The notes below the pieces were generated by a model, which was not told where the DNA came from, did no database searches, and saw only the letters and a program-made list of their open reading frames with translations. Shown here in pieces: positions 24,739 to 35,377 of a DNA stretch of 64,000 nucleotides. Each line of letters starts with the position of its first letter. The stretch's first letter is position 1. A program made the position numbers and the translations under genes. Origin of the DNA: Panonychus citri (lineage: Eukaryota; Arthropoda; Arachnida; Trombidiformes; Tetranychidae); NCBI RefSeq assembly GCF_014898815.1, contig NW_026515438.1, positions 62,001-126,000 on the forward strand. Reading direction: 5' to 3'.

Positions 24739-26064
24739 AATATTTGAGCAAAAAATAACAACAGCAACAATAACAATCAATATCATAATGATAATGATGA
24801 TGATTCATTGATGAGGATAAAAAAAACCAAAATTTTCAGTGTACAAAATAATAAAATAACAAATTAATCTCGCAATTTTTTTCTCTTCTCAATTAAATTA
24901 TTTCATTTTTGTTGATTCCCTTTCTCATTGATATCATCCAGTTGTAGTAATTATCTGAATAAAGAATATTTTAATAAACTAACAACGTTTAATGACGATT
25001 GACAACAAAGATAAAGACAAAGGAGAGAAAGAGTAAAGGGAAGAGAGAGAGAGAGAGATGAAGAGATGAGAAGAGCGAGTTGAAAGAGTCAATGAGAGAA
25101 AGAGAGAAAATGGAAAAAAAAGAGGGAAACAGAAATAACTTGAAGAGAAAAAGATAAAATGGTAAATTGAAGGAAGAAAGAAGAGATTTGGAAAGATACA
25201 CAGAGAGAAAAAGAGAAAAGAACTGAAAGATTGACTGTTGGCCTGAGAATAACCAGGAGAGAACAAGAGATGATGAGAATTACACATAAATGACTTGGTC
25301 TCTCTTTTGCTTTTTCTCTCTTAATCTCTTCTTTCTGTTTTTCTTTTCCCTCTTCTTTTTTCTCATCTCTTTCTTTTTCCTCTGTCTCTTTTTCTCTAAT
25401 ATCTCTATGTATCTTTCTAAAGCTTCTCACTTTCTTCAATGTGTACTCTTTTTCTTTCTCCTCTTTCTTTGGGTCTCTTTCGCTTTTCTGTTTCCCTCTC
25501 TGTCGTTTTTCTCCCTCTTTTTCTCTCTTATGGTTGGAAAACATTCTCTCAATCAATAAAGCTTGGAAAAACTAGTCGATGATAAACACATACACAAACA
25601 TACAATTCAAGCTATAGATGAGAAAAAGGAAAAAGAGAGTAGACAGAAAAGAAGACAGAGAAATTGAAAGATAAAGAAAAAAAGAAAGAAAGAGAGGGAA
25701 AAGAGAGAAAGAAAAAGAAAGAAAGCGGGAGAGAGAATGAAGAGAAAAAGGGAGAAAGAGAGAGAAAGAGAGAAGACGAGGAGGAGTATCAAGGTGAGAG
25801 ATGAAGAAAAATAAGTTTGAGGGAGAAGAGAAAATAGCTGAGAGAGAATTAGAGAGAGAATGAGAGAGAAAATGAGAGAGAGCATGAGGGAGAATAGAAT
25901 GAGCAAGAGAATTGAATAGTATGAAGGAGAATGAGTAGAATGATGATAATAATAATGATGAGGATGATGATGAGAAAAGGAGAGAGAGAGAGAGAGAGAG
26001 ATAAAACAGGAAAACGAAGAGAAGAGAAAAAAGTTGTAAACAAAAATTTCTCTTTGACTCGCAT

Positions 26065-26076
26065 CGCCATCTAGTG
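26065..26076 (-). promoter_or_regulatory. CTCF-like site CACTAGATGGCG
   Basis: On the minus strand TCACTAGATGGC differs from the CTCF consensus CCASYAGRKGGC only at its first base. It lies about 760 bp upstream of the SUMO protease ATG. Confidence 0.45.
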
Positions 26077-26115
26077 AATTTTCTCTCGTTACTCGACAAA
26101 AATTCGAAAACTAGT

Positions 26116-26128
26116 GACATCTGGTGGC
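26116..26128 (-). promoter_or_regulatory. CTCF-like site GCCACCAGATGTC
   Basis: On the minus strand CCACCAGATGTC matches the CTCF consensus except for one T in the GG. It lies 40 bases from the site at 26065 in the same orientation. Confidence 0.4.
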
Positions 26129-26825
26129 TTCTTTTTCCATTCATAAGAGTTTCTTTCCATCAACAGAATTGTTCATTTCCATCATGAAAACATTTTCCTT
26201 TGTACATAATTACATCTCTATAGAAAATTATCAAATCAGTTGGAACAAAAGAGCTATTATATTTTCAGAATATCATTGAAATTCTTTAATTTGATAAGTG
26301 AACAAAATAATTTTCTCCATCGAATCAACAATCTCTCGGTCTAACAATTTAAACCAAATTAAAAGATCCAAAGTTAATCAAATCCAGTGAACATCTGAAA
26401 GTCTCAATCATAACAATTGAAGATCAATTGAAATTCATTTCAGTTCTTTCCAATTCTCAGAGTATCAGATAATTTTTCATCTTTTCGAATTCTCTGTTAT
26501 TCTTTTAATTATTTGTCTTCATTCATCATTGATTTTGGGAGATGTAAAAACGAAAAAATTAAAATCAAGTGAGTATTAATTTCTAAATGATTGTTCAATT
26601 GTTCATATGATTGATTTTCTTTTCAATTTTTCTTTTTCAAATTAGGCGCTTTTCTTTTCTCTCTTACCGATTGGCTGTTTCAATCTTCAGTCATTTGTGA
26701 TTAGCTTTTCATCAGCTGTTGACTTTTTTTCTTACAATTTTTAATTGTTGTTTCTTGTTATTTGATACAACTTTTCTATTATAAACTATTTTGTTTCAAG
26801 TTTCGTTTACAGTTAAACGTTAACT

Positions 26826-28580
26826 ATGAAACAATTAGGCTCTTCTCGTTATCCTGCCTCTTGGGAAGCTGCAAAAGGTAAAAAACGTGCTGGTGAAACA
26901 TTGGGAATGCCGGCGAGAAGTAGTAAAGTTAGAAAGTTACTCCGAGAGCGAGAAAAAAAAGCTTATCGTGCCTTGTTGAAAACGGTCACAAACTGGACTG
27001 ATGACGATAGAGAAAGCGATCCAAATGTGGAAAATGTGAAAGGACTACCTGGCCTGTTACTCGGTGATACCAGTTGTGTTAGTGAGATTAAACATTTGGA
27101 CAATTCACAGTTGAATAATACACCGAATAATTTGATCAATGTGAGTAAACATGCTAATTTGTATTTTCTTTTTGCAATTATTTGTTCGCCTGTTTGTTAA
27201 CCAATTTTTTTTCTTTCTTTTTCATTCTCTCTACTTAAAGGATTCAAGTTCATCTATTAAACATCCGCAAGAATCTACTCCAGCTTCATCGAAAAATTTT
27301 GCTTCTATCAAGAAAATTTTCTCCTATGATTTAGTAATTCCTAGTAAAGTTCAACCTGCTGTTGTCTGTGAAACTGAAGTAAAAAAAGCTGAACCAGTTA
27401 AAAATGAGCCAGAGTTTAAGTTACCCAGTTTACCAAAGAGCTATGAAAATTTTAAACTTGAAAAAGCGGAGAAGAAGAAACTATTTAGCCGTGAATGGAT
27501 TAACGATATGCGTAGAGCGATTCAGGATGGTCATCTTGAAGCAGAGAAGATTCGCCGAGAAAAGGAAGATTATTTAAGGATAATTGGTAAAAAAAGAGAA
27601 AGTTTTATGCGTAAATTTCGTCGAGAGACAAGTAAATCTTTGTGCCATGAAGCCGATTTCTCATATATACCATATTTTTATCGATTCTTCTCGGATGAAA
27701 AAGAAGAAACCGAAGAGGAAGAAGAAACCGAAGAAGAATATGAAGAAGAAGAGGAGGAAGAAGAGGAAGAAGAAGAAGAAGAGGAAGACGAATTACCTGA
27801 AGAGGCCTTACAAGTAATCGAGGATTGTCTCGCTAGAAGCAAAGAAGAACTAGTTGTCGAAGAAAATGGAGTTGAAGTTCGCGTTAAAGATTTGGAAACT
27901 CTTAAAGGAACATGTTGGCTTAACGATGAAGTTATCAACTTTTACTTCCAGTTAATTCAAAAAAGAAGTGCCAATATTGGAGAAACCGATGGAAATTTAA
28001 AAGTCTATTGTTTCAACACTTTCTTTTATAAACGTTTAACTGAAGGAGGTCATAAAGCTTTGAAACGATGGACAAAAAAGGTGGATCTATTTTCTTATGA
28101 CCTAATTCTAATACCCGTTCATTTATCTGTTCATTGGACCCTTGCAGCTATTTCAATACGAGACTCGACAATCAAATATTATGATTCAATGTCGGGTAAT
28201 AATCGTGAATGTTTATCTCGATTACTTCAATATTTAGAAGACGAAATGAAAGATAAAAAACAATTCCTACTCGATACCTCGACATGGGAATGTCTTATCG
28301 TCAAAGATATTCCACAACAAGAAAATGGTTCTGATTGTGGCGTATTTACCTGTAAATATGCTGAACGCTTAGCATTGGATAAACCTTTCAACTTTAGTCA
28401 GGTAAATTGGTTAACTCATTTACATGAATTCATTTGTTGACATAATTTTTTTTTCTCTCTCTTCCTTTCATCTCACAGAGAAACATTCCATTCATACGAC
28501 AGAAAATGATTTATGAGATTTCACAGAAAGAACTTCTCATGGATAAATCACAAGAATCAAGACCATTAAAGGATGTATAA
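26826..28580 (+). CDS. SUMO-specific protease, Ulp1/SENP1 type (peptidase C48)
   Basis: Three exons: 26826-27140, 27241-28401 and 28479-28580, GT-AG, giving about 525 residues. The catalytic domain occupies roughly the last 240 residues. It contains TCWLNDEVINFYF (substrate-binding start), His403 in VHWTLA, Asp420 in YYDSM, Gln465 in PQQENGSDCG and Cys471, the full C48 triad plus oxyanion Gln with SENP1-like spacing. The last exon supplies the family C-terminal helix RNIPFIRQKMIYEI. Such enzymes mature SUMO precursors and remove SUMO from nuclear targets. The N-terminal half is basic, with a run of nearly pure Glu/Asp at about residues 255-290. The start ATG gives a short basic N-terminus; no upstream in-frame ATG is obvious. 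Confidence 0.92.
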
Positions 28581-28653
28581 TCACAATCACCTAGTTAATT
28601 GTTCAAATTACCAATTCTGTAATCATCAATCCATTTCGAATCCATTAACTTTT

Positions 28654-28691
<38 letters not shown>

Positions 28692-30237
28692 TTCTCTTCT
28701 CTCTTACCAATCGATTGTATAAGTTTGTAAAAATGTGTTCCAATCTTATTTCTCAATGATTCTTTTTTCTGTTTTCGTAGATTTGATCTCAATCCACCTA
28801 AAAATGATCCACATGAAAAAAGAAAATTGATCCATTTAATGTTACCCCTAAATCCACGTATACATGAAAAAAAACAACAACACTCACACAACCTTTAAAA
28901 GAGAAACAATCAAACGTTAAAGATTTAACTCAATTACAATTTGTCAGAAAAATTGAGACAAAAAGAGTTGACATGACAATCATCCTGTTCACAATTTATT
29001 TTTTACCAACTAAATAATTTAAAATTCCCAATCAAATACAATAACGAGTTATACTTTTTATTACTAATTATTGATTCTTATCAATGATTGAAAATATTGA
29101 TTCTCTTTCATTAATAAAGAAGCAATGGAAAAATCAAATGATACTAATTAAACTCCCCAAATGACACAATTAGCAAATCATTTCAATCCGATCACATTGA
29201 TCTGATCTTCTCAATTATAATCACTCCTTTTACAATAATCTGAATATCAATTAAGCTTTTCATATGTACAATTAAAGGTTAGATTAGTTTAACCAATTGG
29301 AAGATCAGTTTATGTTCAACAATAACGATCCATAATTTGATTAAGGTAAACACCTCAATTTAGAATCAATGAGAAATTTAGTAATTAAGGTAAATTAAAA
29401 ATACTTTGTTGTTTTATGGTAAAAATTTGATTATGATTAAGACAAAAAAAAAGTGAGAATGATTTTCAATGGACTAATTTGTTGTTCGCAATTAATTAAG
29501 ACAAAAATGAGGACATGTTTATGTTGATTTGTTATTACAATTAATTGATTGTTGATCCGTTTATATGTAATCGTAAATATCTTTGGATAGTTTCATTTTT
29601 CTTAATGGATTCAAATGGTTGATGGTTAAAAAAAATAATCAATTACAAAGGGGAAATTCATGGAATCGCAATGAACATAAAAATGACAAGAAAATGGGAA
29701 CAGAGAATTAAAAAGATGATTAAATTAGATTGGAAAATATTAATAATTATAATTAATTTTCACTTGGGCTTTTCATCGTAATGTATTTGTTTTGTTGAGC
29801 ATATAATTGATTGTTGGACTCTTTTTGTTTTCACTTGATTCAATTTTGTTTGTTGATGTTAATTAGTTTACAGTTGATTATATACCAGGATAAAAACAAT
29901 GTTGTTCTTGTTGAAAAGTTGATTTGATTGTTGATGATGATCCATTGTAAATGTTAAATAATTAAAGTGTAAAATAATACAAATTTATGTGCATCGGTGT
30001 AAATTGTGATTGTTTCAAGGCAAAAGTGCAGGTAAAGGTGAAAAGATGATCGGATAAGATTTGATTGTTACAATCATAATAATAAATTTTAGCTTTTAAA
30101 AGTAATCATTTGTTAATTGTTATCCATTAAAAGAGGCACTTTTTCTTTCACTTAATGATGATGATGATATTATTTTAATTCTCTAATTAGTTGTATAAAA
30201 TTATTCTTTTCCATGGTGGACACTTAATGGTTTTCCT
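28581..30237. other. Convergent intergenic region between SUMO protease and sorting nexin
   Basis: An AT-rich stretch containing both 3' ends, with a CT microsatellite at 28660-28685. I see no exon on either strand and no RNA gene. Confidence 0.5.
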
Positions 30238-31956
30238 TCAATCGAACATCTTTAAGGTTTCAGTTAATTCGTTTACGATTCTTTGATAAAAGTTTAATTG
30301 TGCACTGACAAAGCTCTTCATCATTTCCTTTGAATCTAAGACTCGTTCTTTCTGGAAGTGGTTGATTTCCGCCAGAACGGCATAAGCGACAACATCGGCT
30401 CTTTGGGAAACCGATTCGACCACTTTGTCTTCGGCTTTACCCTCATCTCGTAGTTTAATGTAATCCTTTTTACGGCCTAACGCTTGTTTGTTTAGGTCCA
30501 AAATCTCAGGCCAAGCGGAAAGTGCACCTTTGTATTCGTGAAGAACGTAAGCTAAAGGCTCAAAATCGTATTTGGGTTGTTCTTCGTACATTTTGGCAAT
30601 TTTATCGAAAGAATCACCAGTCCCTCTAATGGCTTCATTTAATTGATGATCAATGTAATCGGTTGAATCGTAGGCTGATGCAATTGAATTAAAAGCTGTA
30701 CTGATTTTTTGCATCTCTTTCTTATAAGCGCCAGAATATTTTCGACATTGATCATCAACAACCGCTGACATGAATTGTATTGAGTCATCCATTTTTTTGA
30801 TGAATTTTCCAAATGATTCGGTTCGCGATTCGACAAAGGTCACTTCCAAAGGAACCGAAGGAGGTTGAAGAGTGTAGAAAAATGATCCGCCCGTGAATTC
30901 ATCCTTCTCTGCACGTCTTTTGCCCGTTTTCCAGCGTTTTTTATCATCCGTACAAGTGATAAAATGCATCCAAACATCACATTGAGATATCACTGGATGT
31001 CGACAAATACGATTAACCCACATTTGTAATTGAATTTTACGATGTTCAATAAATTCCTCGGAAAATCGTCCAGAGATCTGTTTAGCGGGTAACCAAGGAA
31101 TCGGAATGGCCATGAATTTATCGGTTAAACAACCATAAAGCCAATCGAAATGTTTATATCGCCGACTAACCATAATATTGTTAAAACTTGGAGTCAATTT
31201 ATAAGCGGTATATGTTTTAAGGCCTTTTAACTTTGATTCCTTTTTCGGAGCTGTAATGGTGCATTGATATTCTGATTTAGCGGGTGCCCACATAATCTCA
31301 TTGGATGAGGTTTCGATAATGTAAATATAAGCATCACAAGGAACCTTTCGAGTCTTTGATCCAAGAATAAAATCTTCACCGCCCGATTTAACGAAAGTAG
31401 AGAAACGATTGATACTCTTTTTAACAGGTAATTGTGATTTACCGCTTGCAAGAGAAAGTGTACTTTCTCGAGCTTGATGAGATCCACCCGTATAACCTGA
31501 ACCACTACCAGCACCAGCTCCGATTGTATCTCCACCCGTTGATCCTTGACTATCATCATCATCCCAATCTTCATCACCCCAATCATCACCTTGATCATAA
31601 TTGTTTTCCTGTATTTGAGTTACATTGGTTGGTCCAGTTGGAGGTGGAAAATTGGGAACTGGAGGATTAAATGAGGGTGGCACAGAGGAAGATGTTAAGG
31701 TGGGAGATGTAACAGAGGAGAAAAAATCATTACTCGTTGAATTAGCAGTTGATTGGATTAATTCAACATAACCAGCAGGAAATAGACCCTGTTCACCACG
31801 ACTGTTACACCCTTCCCACCAGCCTTCACCAACATCTTGACGTAAAACGGTCAATACCTCATTTGCATAAATATCCAATTCTCCGGTTCCTGGTTGAGCC
31901 TGGAAATCATAAATAACACGACATTGATTTGTTCCGTTGGGTGATAAATGAGACAT
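30238..31956 (-). CDS. SH3-PX-BAR sorting nexin, SNX9/SNX18/SNX33 family (SH3PX1-like)
   Basis: A 572-residue uninterrupted frame. The N-terminal SH3 domain is at about 10-66 (CRVIYDFQAQPGTGELDI, GWWEG, GLFPAGYVELI). A Pro/Ser and acidic linker follows at about 70-190 (DDWGDEDWDDDD, the type that binds clathrin and AP2 adaptors in SNX9). The PX domain is at about 205-330 (RRYKHFDWLY phosphoinositide-binding segment, IPWLPAKQISGRF). The BAR dimerisation and membrane-curving domain extends to the end (NELTETLKMFD, a family-typical terminus). These proteins couple membrane curvature to dynamin and actin during endocytosis. The coding region has no intron although neighbours do; length and all three domains are complete, so there is no sign of decay. 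Confidence 0.95.
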   Translation of the reverse strand: MSHLSPNGTNQCRVIYDFQAQPGTGELDIYANEVLTVLRQDVGEGWWEGCNSRGEQGLFPAGYVELIQSTANSTSNDFFSSVTSPTLTSSSVPPSFNPPVPNFPPPTGPTNVTQIQENNYDQGDDWGDEDWDDDDSQGSTGGDTIGAGAGSGSGYTGGSHQARESTLSLASGKSQLPVKKSINRFSTFVKSGGEDFILGSKTRKVPCDAYIYIIETSSNEIMWAPAKSEYQCTITAPKKESKLKGLKTYTAYKLTPSFNNIMVSRRYKHFDWLYGCLTDKFMAIPIPWLPAKQISGRFSEEFIEHRKIQLQMWVNRICRHPVISQCDVWMHFITCTDDKKRWKTGKRRAEKDEFTGGSFFYTLQPPSVPLEVTFVESRTESFGKFIKKMDDSIQFMSAVVDDQCRKYSGAYKKEMQKISTAFNSIASAYDSTDYIDHQLNEAIRGTGDSFDKIAKMYEEQPKYDFEPLAYVLHEYKGALSAWPEILDLNKQALGRKKDYIKLRDEGKAEDKVVESVSQRADVVAYAVLAEINHFQKERVLDSKEMMKSFVSAQLNFYQRIVNELTETLKMFD

Positions 31957-32271
31957 GATTCTGGTTTATCACCAAATCAGTTTGTAGATTAATAACAAAA
32001 TATTAAGATCTCAAAATGGACAATTTTTTGGACTCCGTTTACTTTTCCCACTCTCTCGGTCAATGTCAACGAAAAGTATCACCTTTGACTCTCAAATAAC
32101 TTTATCACAGGTCACAAACTGTAAGATACAAATGAAAAGGGGTAGAAAAATTTTAGTTTTTATGAGGATATTTAAATAGAGAAAGAAAAAATAACCAATC
32201 AATATTAACGAATAAAACTATCATCATATTGAAGCAGTAAATAGTAAATGTAAACTGAAAGAAAAAAGATG

Positions 32272-32280
<9 letters not shown>

Positions 32281-32308
<28 letters not shown>
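32281..32308 (+). repeat. GA dinucleotide microsatellite
   Basis: An uninterrupted (GA)14 run followed directly by an ATG repeat. Confidence 0.95.
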
Positions 32309-32312
<4 letters not shown>

Positions 32313-33577
32313 GATGATGATGATGAAAAGTGATAGATACATAAAACAATCAGATTACAGTAATAGAGTCACAGATATGCTCTTGATTTACCTGATTATG
32401 GTGATAATTGAGTTGACAGCAAGGACAGTAATCATCCGCAACGTCCCCGGACAATTGATGGAAATGAAAACAACCAAAGGTAAATTAAGTGATCAGAATT
32501 GTAGTTTGTAGGTTGGTGTGAAAATTAGGTCCACAGGAGAGAGAGAAAAATTAAAGTAAAAAAAGTAATGATGACAAGCACAAGTTTGATATTTATGTTG
32601 ATGTTTTGTTGATGTTTTGTTGGACTTTTTCAATTGAGTGGTGAGATTGTCACTGAATGAGAGAGAGAGAAGAGAAAGAAAGAGAAAAGAAAGAAAAAGA
32701 AGACAATAAGTAAGGCTTAGTAAAAGAATGAAGTGAAAAAAACAAAGATGGATGATGTTGATGTGTTAAGAATTGTTGTTGTTTGTATCATTTACTATTC
32801 GTTAGGATAAAAAGAAACATTTATCAAAATGTATTTAAGATTTTTATCTTATTATTCAATCATATTTGCTATTCAATGTAAATACATGAGCAGAGATAAA
32901 ATTGAAAATAGTGTTGAAATGATAATGACAACACACACAATAATTAAGTAACAACAGTAACAGAAATGAAGACATGATTAATTGATTTTCGTGTGTTAAT
33001 GATTGTTGATTTCTGTGTCAATCTCACAGTTTTCACACTTACTCTCATTTCTTTCAATCAATTCCACACAATTTGATTAATTTTTTTTCCTTTTTCTCTA
33101 CTTTTGTCTTCCTGTCTGATACAATTTGTTTAGTATTCACAATACATTACCTTTTGTCCTTTGCTATTGTTGACCAATTAGTTAATCAATATAATCACTT
33201 TGATTAATTGTGTTACTATTTGTAAAAATGGGTTGTTATTGTTTTAATAGAAACACAAAAATATTAGATTTCATTGGCAAGGTTGTTGACAATTGTTTTA
33301 ATCATTAAATCACTGATTGGAAATTGAAAATTGGTTTTCATGTCAACAACATAAAACACAAACAAAAAGAGATCAAAAATCATTTCTTTTCTTCCAAAAT
33401 TTAATTGATCATAGAAGAGAAGATTAACTAATTATCTAATATTTAAAAAATTACAACAGCTAAAAACAATTAATTGACAATAATTAATTGAAGGCAAACC
33501 TTGTGATGTGATTAAAATGTGAACAATAAATGAAAACAAATGAGCAAAAATGTCAACACATTTTAGTTACAAAAAGA

Positions 33578-33590
33578 GCCACTAGATGGA
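33578..33590 (+). promoter_or_regulatory. CTCF-like site GCCACTAGATGGA
   Basis: CCACTAGATGGA matches the CTCF consensus except for the last base. It lies 80 bases left of the Tc1/mariner remnant. Confidence 0.35.
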
Positions 33591-33669
33591 AGCACGTTAA
33601 TGATTCGCGATTTTAATTATAATCACAGCAGATAACATTGAAACATATCTAAGAATTGCAGGAATAATA

Positions 33670-34319
33670 CAGCAAGTCTCCAAACAACTGATTAATTGTA
33701 CGATAAACATACAGCCGTGAAAAATGAGTTTCGAATGATTTTTAAATCATTTGCGCAGGAAGTGATTACAATCAATTGATTGAACAATCAAAACAAAGAT
33801 AATTTTAATCAATACTTGATTGAGTAACCATCATTGGCAATTATGTCTTCGCATCTTTTTGACCATGATCCATACAGATTTTCACAATAATTAGGAACTA
33901 ATTTTTTTTTATTCCAATTTTCTATTATAAAATGTTTCATTTCATCTCGAGTACTAGGAACGCAATTAGAGTAGAGAAAATCGTATTTGTTACAGCCCCA
34001 GACATTTTCAATCAGATTAAATTCAGGTGAATATGCAGGTAGTTTTATCAACTTAAGGTTGATATTGTGTAAATAGTTACAACAACTAAACCATTCATTA
34101 ATTAGATTAGCCCGATGAGCGGGACAATTATCATCAATTAAAAAACATTCAGATTGTCCGAACTGAGATTTAACTAAATCTACTACTACTGTATAATCGA
34201 AACTCATTAATAATATTACCAACACCTTATTCTCAATCCAAACTTGTAACCCACCCAAAAGAGTTGTACTCACTCTTAGTATCATCTTTTAAGATGATAA
34301 AGTCTTTGGAGACTTGCTG
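33670..34319 (-). mobile_element. Tc1/mariner-type deletion derivative with TIRs and TA target duplication
   Basis: The ends are CAGCAAGTCTCCAAA (33670-33684) and its exact reverse complement (34305-34319), each flanked by TA (33668-33669 and 34320-34321), the Tc1/mariner target site. The 650-bp length is about half that of an autonomous element. It retains only the 3' half of a transposase gene. Confidence 0.9.
33809..34285 (-). pseudogene. Tc1/mariner transposase fragment (C-terminal DDE_3 half)
   Basis: The frame encodes about 158 residues of the catalytic half. It keeps the second catalytic Asp in FLIDDNCPAHRA and the third acidic residue in LPAYSPEFNLIENVW, both family signatures. The DNA-binding domain and the first catalytic Asp are missing, so it cannot be a working transposase. 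It lies wholly inside the TIR-bounded 650-bp element. Confidence 0.9.
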
Positions 34320-34320
34320 T

Positions 34321-34800
34321 AATTAGCTATAATAAAAATAATCATTAAGCAAATTGAAATTAGTTAAAAACAATTAGTAAGTTTAATTGGTGTAATTCTT
34401 GAATAAAATCAAGAGAAAATCGTCAGCTTCAACGGAGAAAAACAATCAATGGTAATGATGAAGGTTTAGCAATGGTGAAAGTTGGACGGAAATGTTGAAA
34501 CGGAAACGATTACATGTTAATCAATTGAAATTAATTTCGTATTCAAAATGAATTAGATGAAAATGAGAAAAAGAAAACGAAGATTGATTACTGATTGTTG
34601 ATGAGTTGATTAATTGCCTGTGGTAGAGAAAAAAAAGTACGGGAAAAGGTTTCGAGATAAAATCTTTCAAAATTCGTAAATGAATTAATCAAATGTGTTG
34701 ATTGTTGTAAGCGAAACTCAAAAACACTAGAAATTGTTTGATATTCATTCCCCATCCACTGGAAAGGCCTTAATGGTGATTAATTTGATTGTTATTCTCT
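34321..34800. other. Intergenic region between transposon and HP1 gene
   Basis: AT-rich, no exon seen. It probably contains the 3' untranslated region of the minus-strand HP1 gene. Confidence 0.45.
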
Positions 34801-35377
34801 TTAATTGCTGTGTTGATCATTTCTTCGGATATTGTTCTCCATATATTCAATGACCAAACGTGGACACTTTTTCTTAGCAACATGTCCAGGGATAATTCCT
34901 TGTTTATCCTCGTTCTTCCTATAAAATAGTAAACAAAGAAAAGAGAAAAAAGCAAAACAATGTTACATAAACACGATAAAGGATTAAAACTATTAAATCA
35001 ACACAATTGAATTACCATTTAACAAAATAGATAATCTCATTATCGAGCTTAGTTACACCGGTAATGGCTTCAGCCGTAAGGCCTTTATCAAATCCAGTGG
35101 GTTCTTTGGGAGCAAATAGAGGCCTAACTTTAGGTTCATGTCTGGATCTCTCCTTGGCGGCCATTTTACGTTTTAATTTATCTTCAAACCAGTAAACTAA
35201 TTCTGGACAATCAACATTTTCCATGGTTTCCCATGAATCCCATTCTGGTCCCCAACCAGACCAACGAAGTTGATATTCAACAACACCATGATTGATCCTT
35301 TTATCGAGAATCTTTTCCACTTCCCAAAATTCATCTTCTCCCTTTTGACTTACACCACTTTTACTGGTCCCTTCCAT
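34801..35377 (-). CDS. HP1-family heterochromatin protein (chromodomain plus chromoshadow)
   Basis: Two exons (35377-35016 and 34918-34801, GT-AG) encode 159 residues. The chromodomain is at about 16-70 (WEVEKILDKRINHG, YQLRWSGWGPEWDSWE), and a short basic hinge follows (KRKMAAKERSRHEPKVRP). The chromoshadow domain is at about 97-155 (TGVTKLDNEIIYFVKW, then CPRLVIEYMENNIRR). The intron splits the Trp codon of FVKW. HP1 proteins bind methylated H3K9 via the chromodomain and dimerise through the shadow domain. All three cage positions are Trp here (WEVE, LRWSGW), not the usual Tyr-Trp-Tyr/Phe, and the usual Trp at the extreme C-terminus of the shadow domain is not seen. It is a divergent HP1 paralog. 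Confidence 0.9.

Larger units (their letters stand above)
24739..26825. other. spen 3' region, polypurine/polypyrimidine region and SUMO protease promoter
   Basis: Canonical AATAAA signals near 24959 and 24975 probably end the spen transcript. From about 25014 to 26035 the plus strand alternates between a purine-rich block (25014-25265), a pyrimidine-rich block (25295-25556) and a purine-rich block (25620-26020). Two CTCF-like sites at 26065 and 26116 precede an AT-rich leader to the SUMO protease ATG at 26826. Reading frames in the GA/CT blocks are simple-sequence artefacts. Confidence 0.6.
31957..33669. other. Upstream region of the sorting nexin gene
   Basis: Contains GA repeats (32281-32308, 32660-32700) and AT-rich sequence. 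A Met-rich short frame starts inside the ATG repeat following the GA run and is not convincing. One CTCF-like site lies at 33578-33590 next to the transposon edge. Confidence 0.5.

Noticed and set aside
24979..26144. Phe/Ser/Leu-rich and Arg/Glu-rich ORFs of 80-190 codons
   Set aside because: They lie entirely in GA/CT simple sequence, have no domain, and arise because such repeats rarely contain stops.
32308..32511. 67-codon ORF starting with a Met run
   Set aside because: The Met run is an ATG microsatellite following GA repeats; the remainder shows no recognisable domain.
33809..34285. Considered as a functional transposase gene
   Set aside because: Only the C-terminal catalytic half is present and the element is 650 bp, so the DNA-binding domain and first catalytic Asp are gone.
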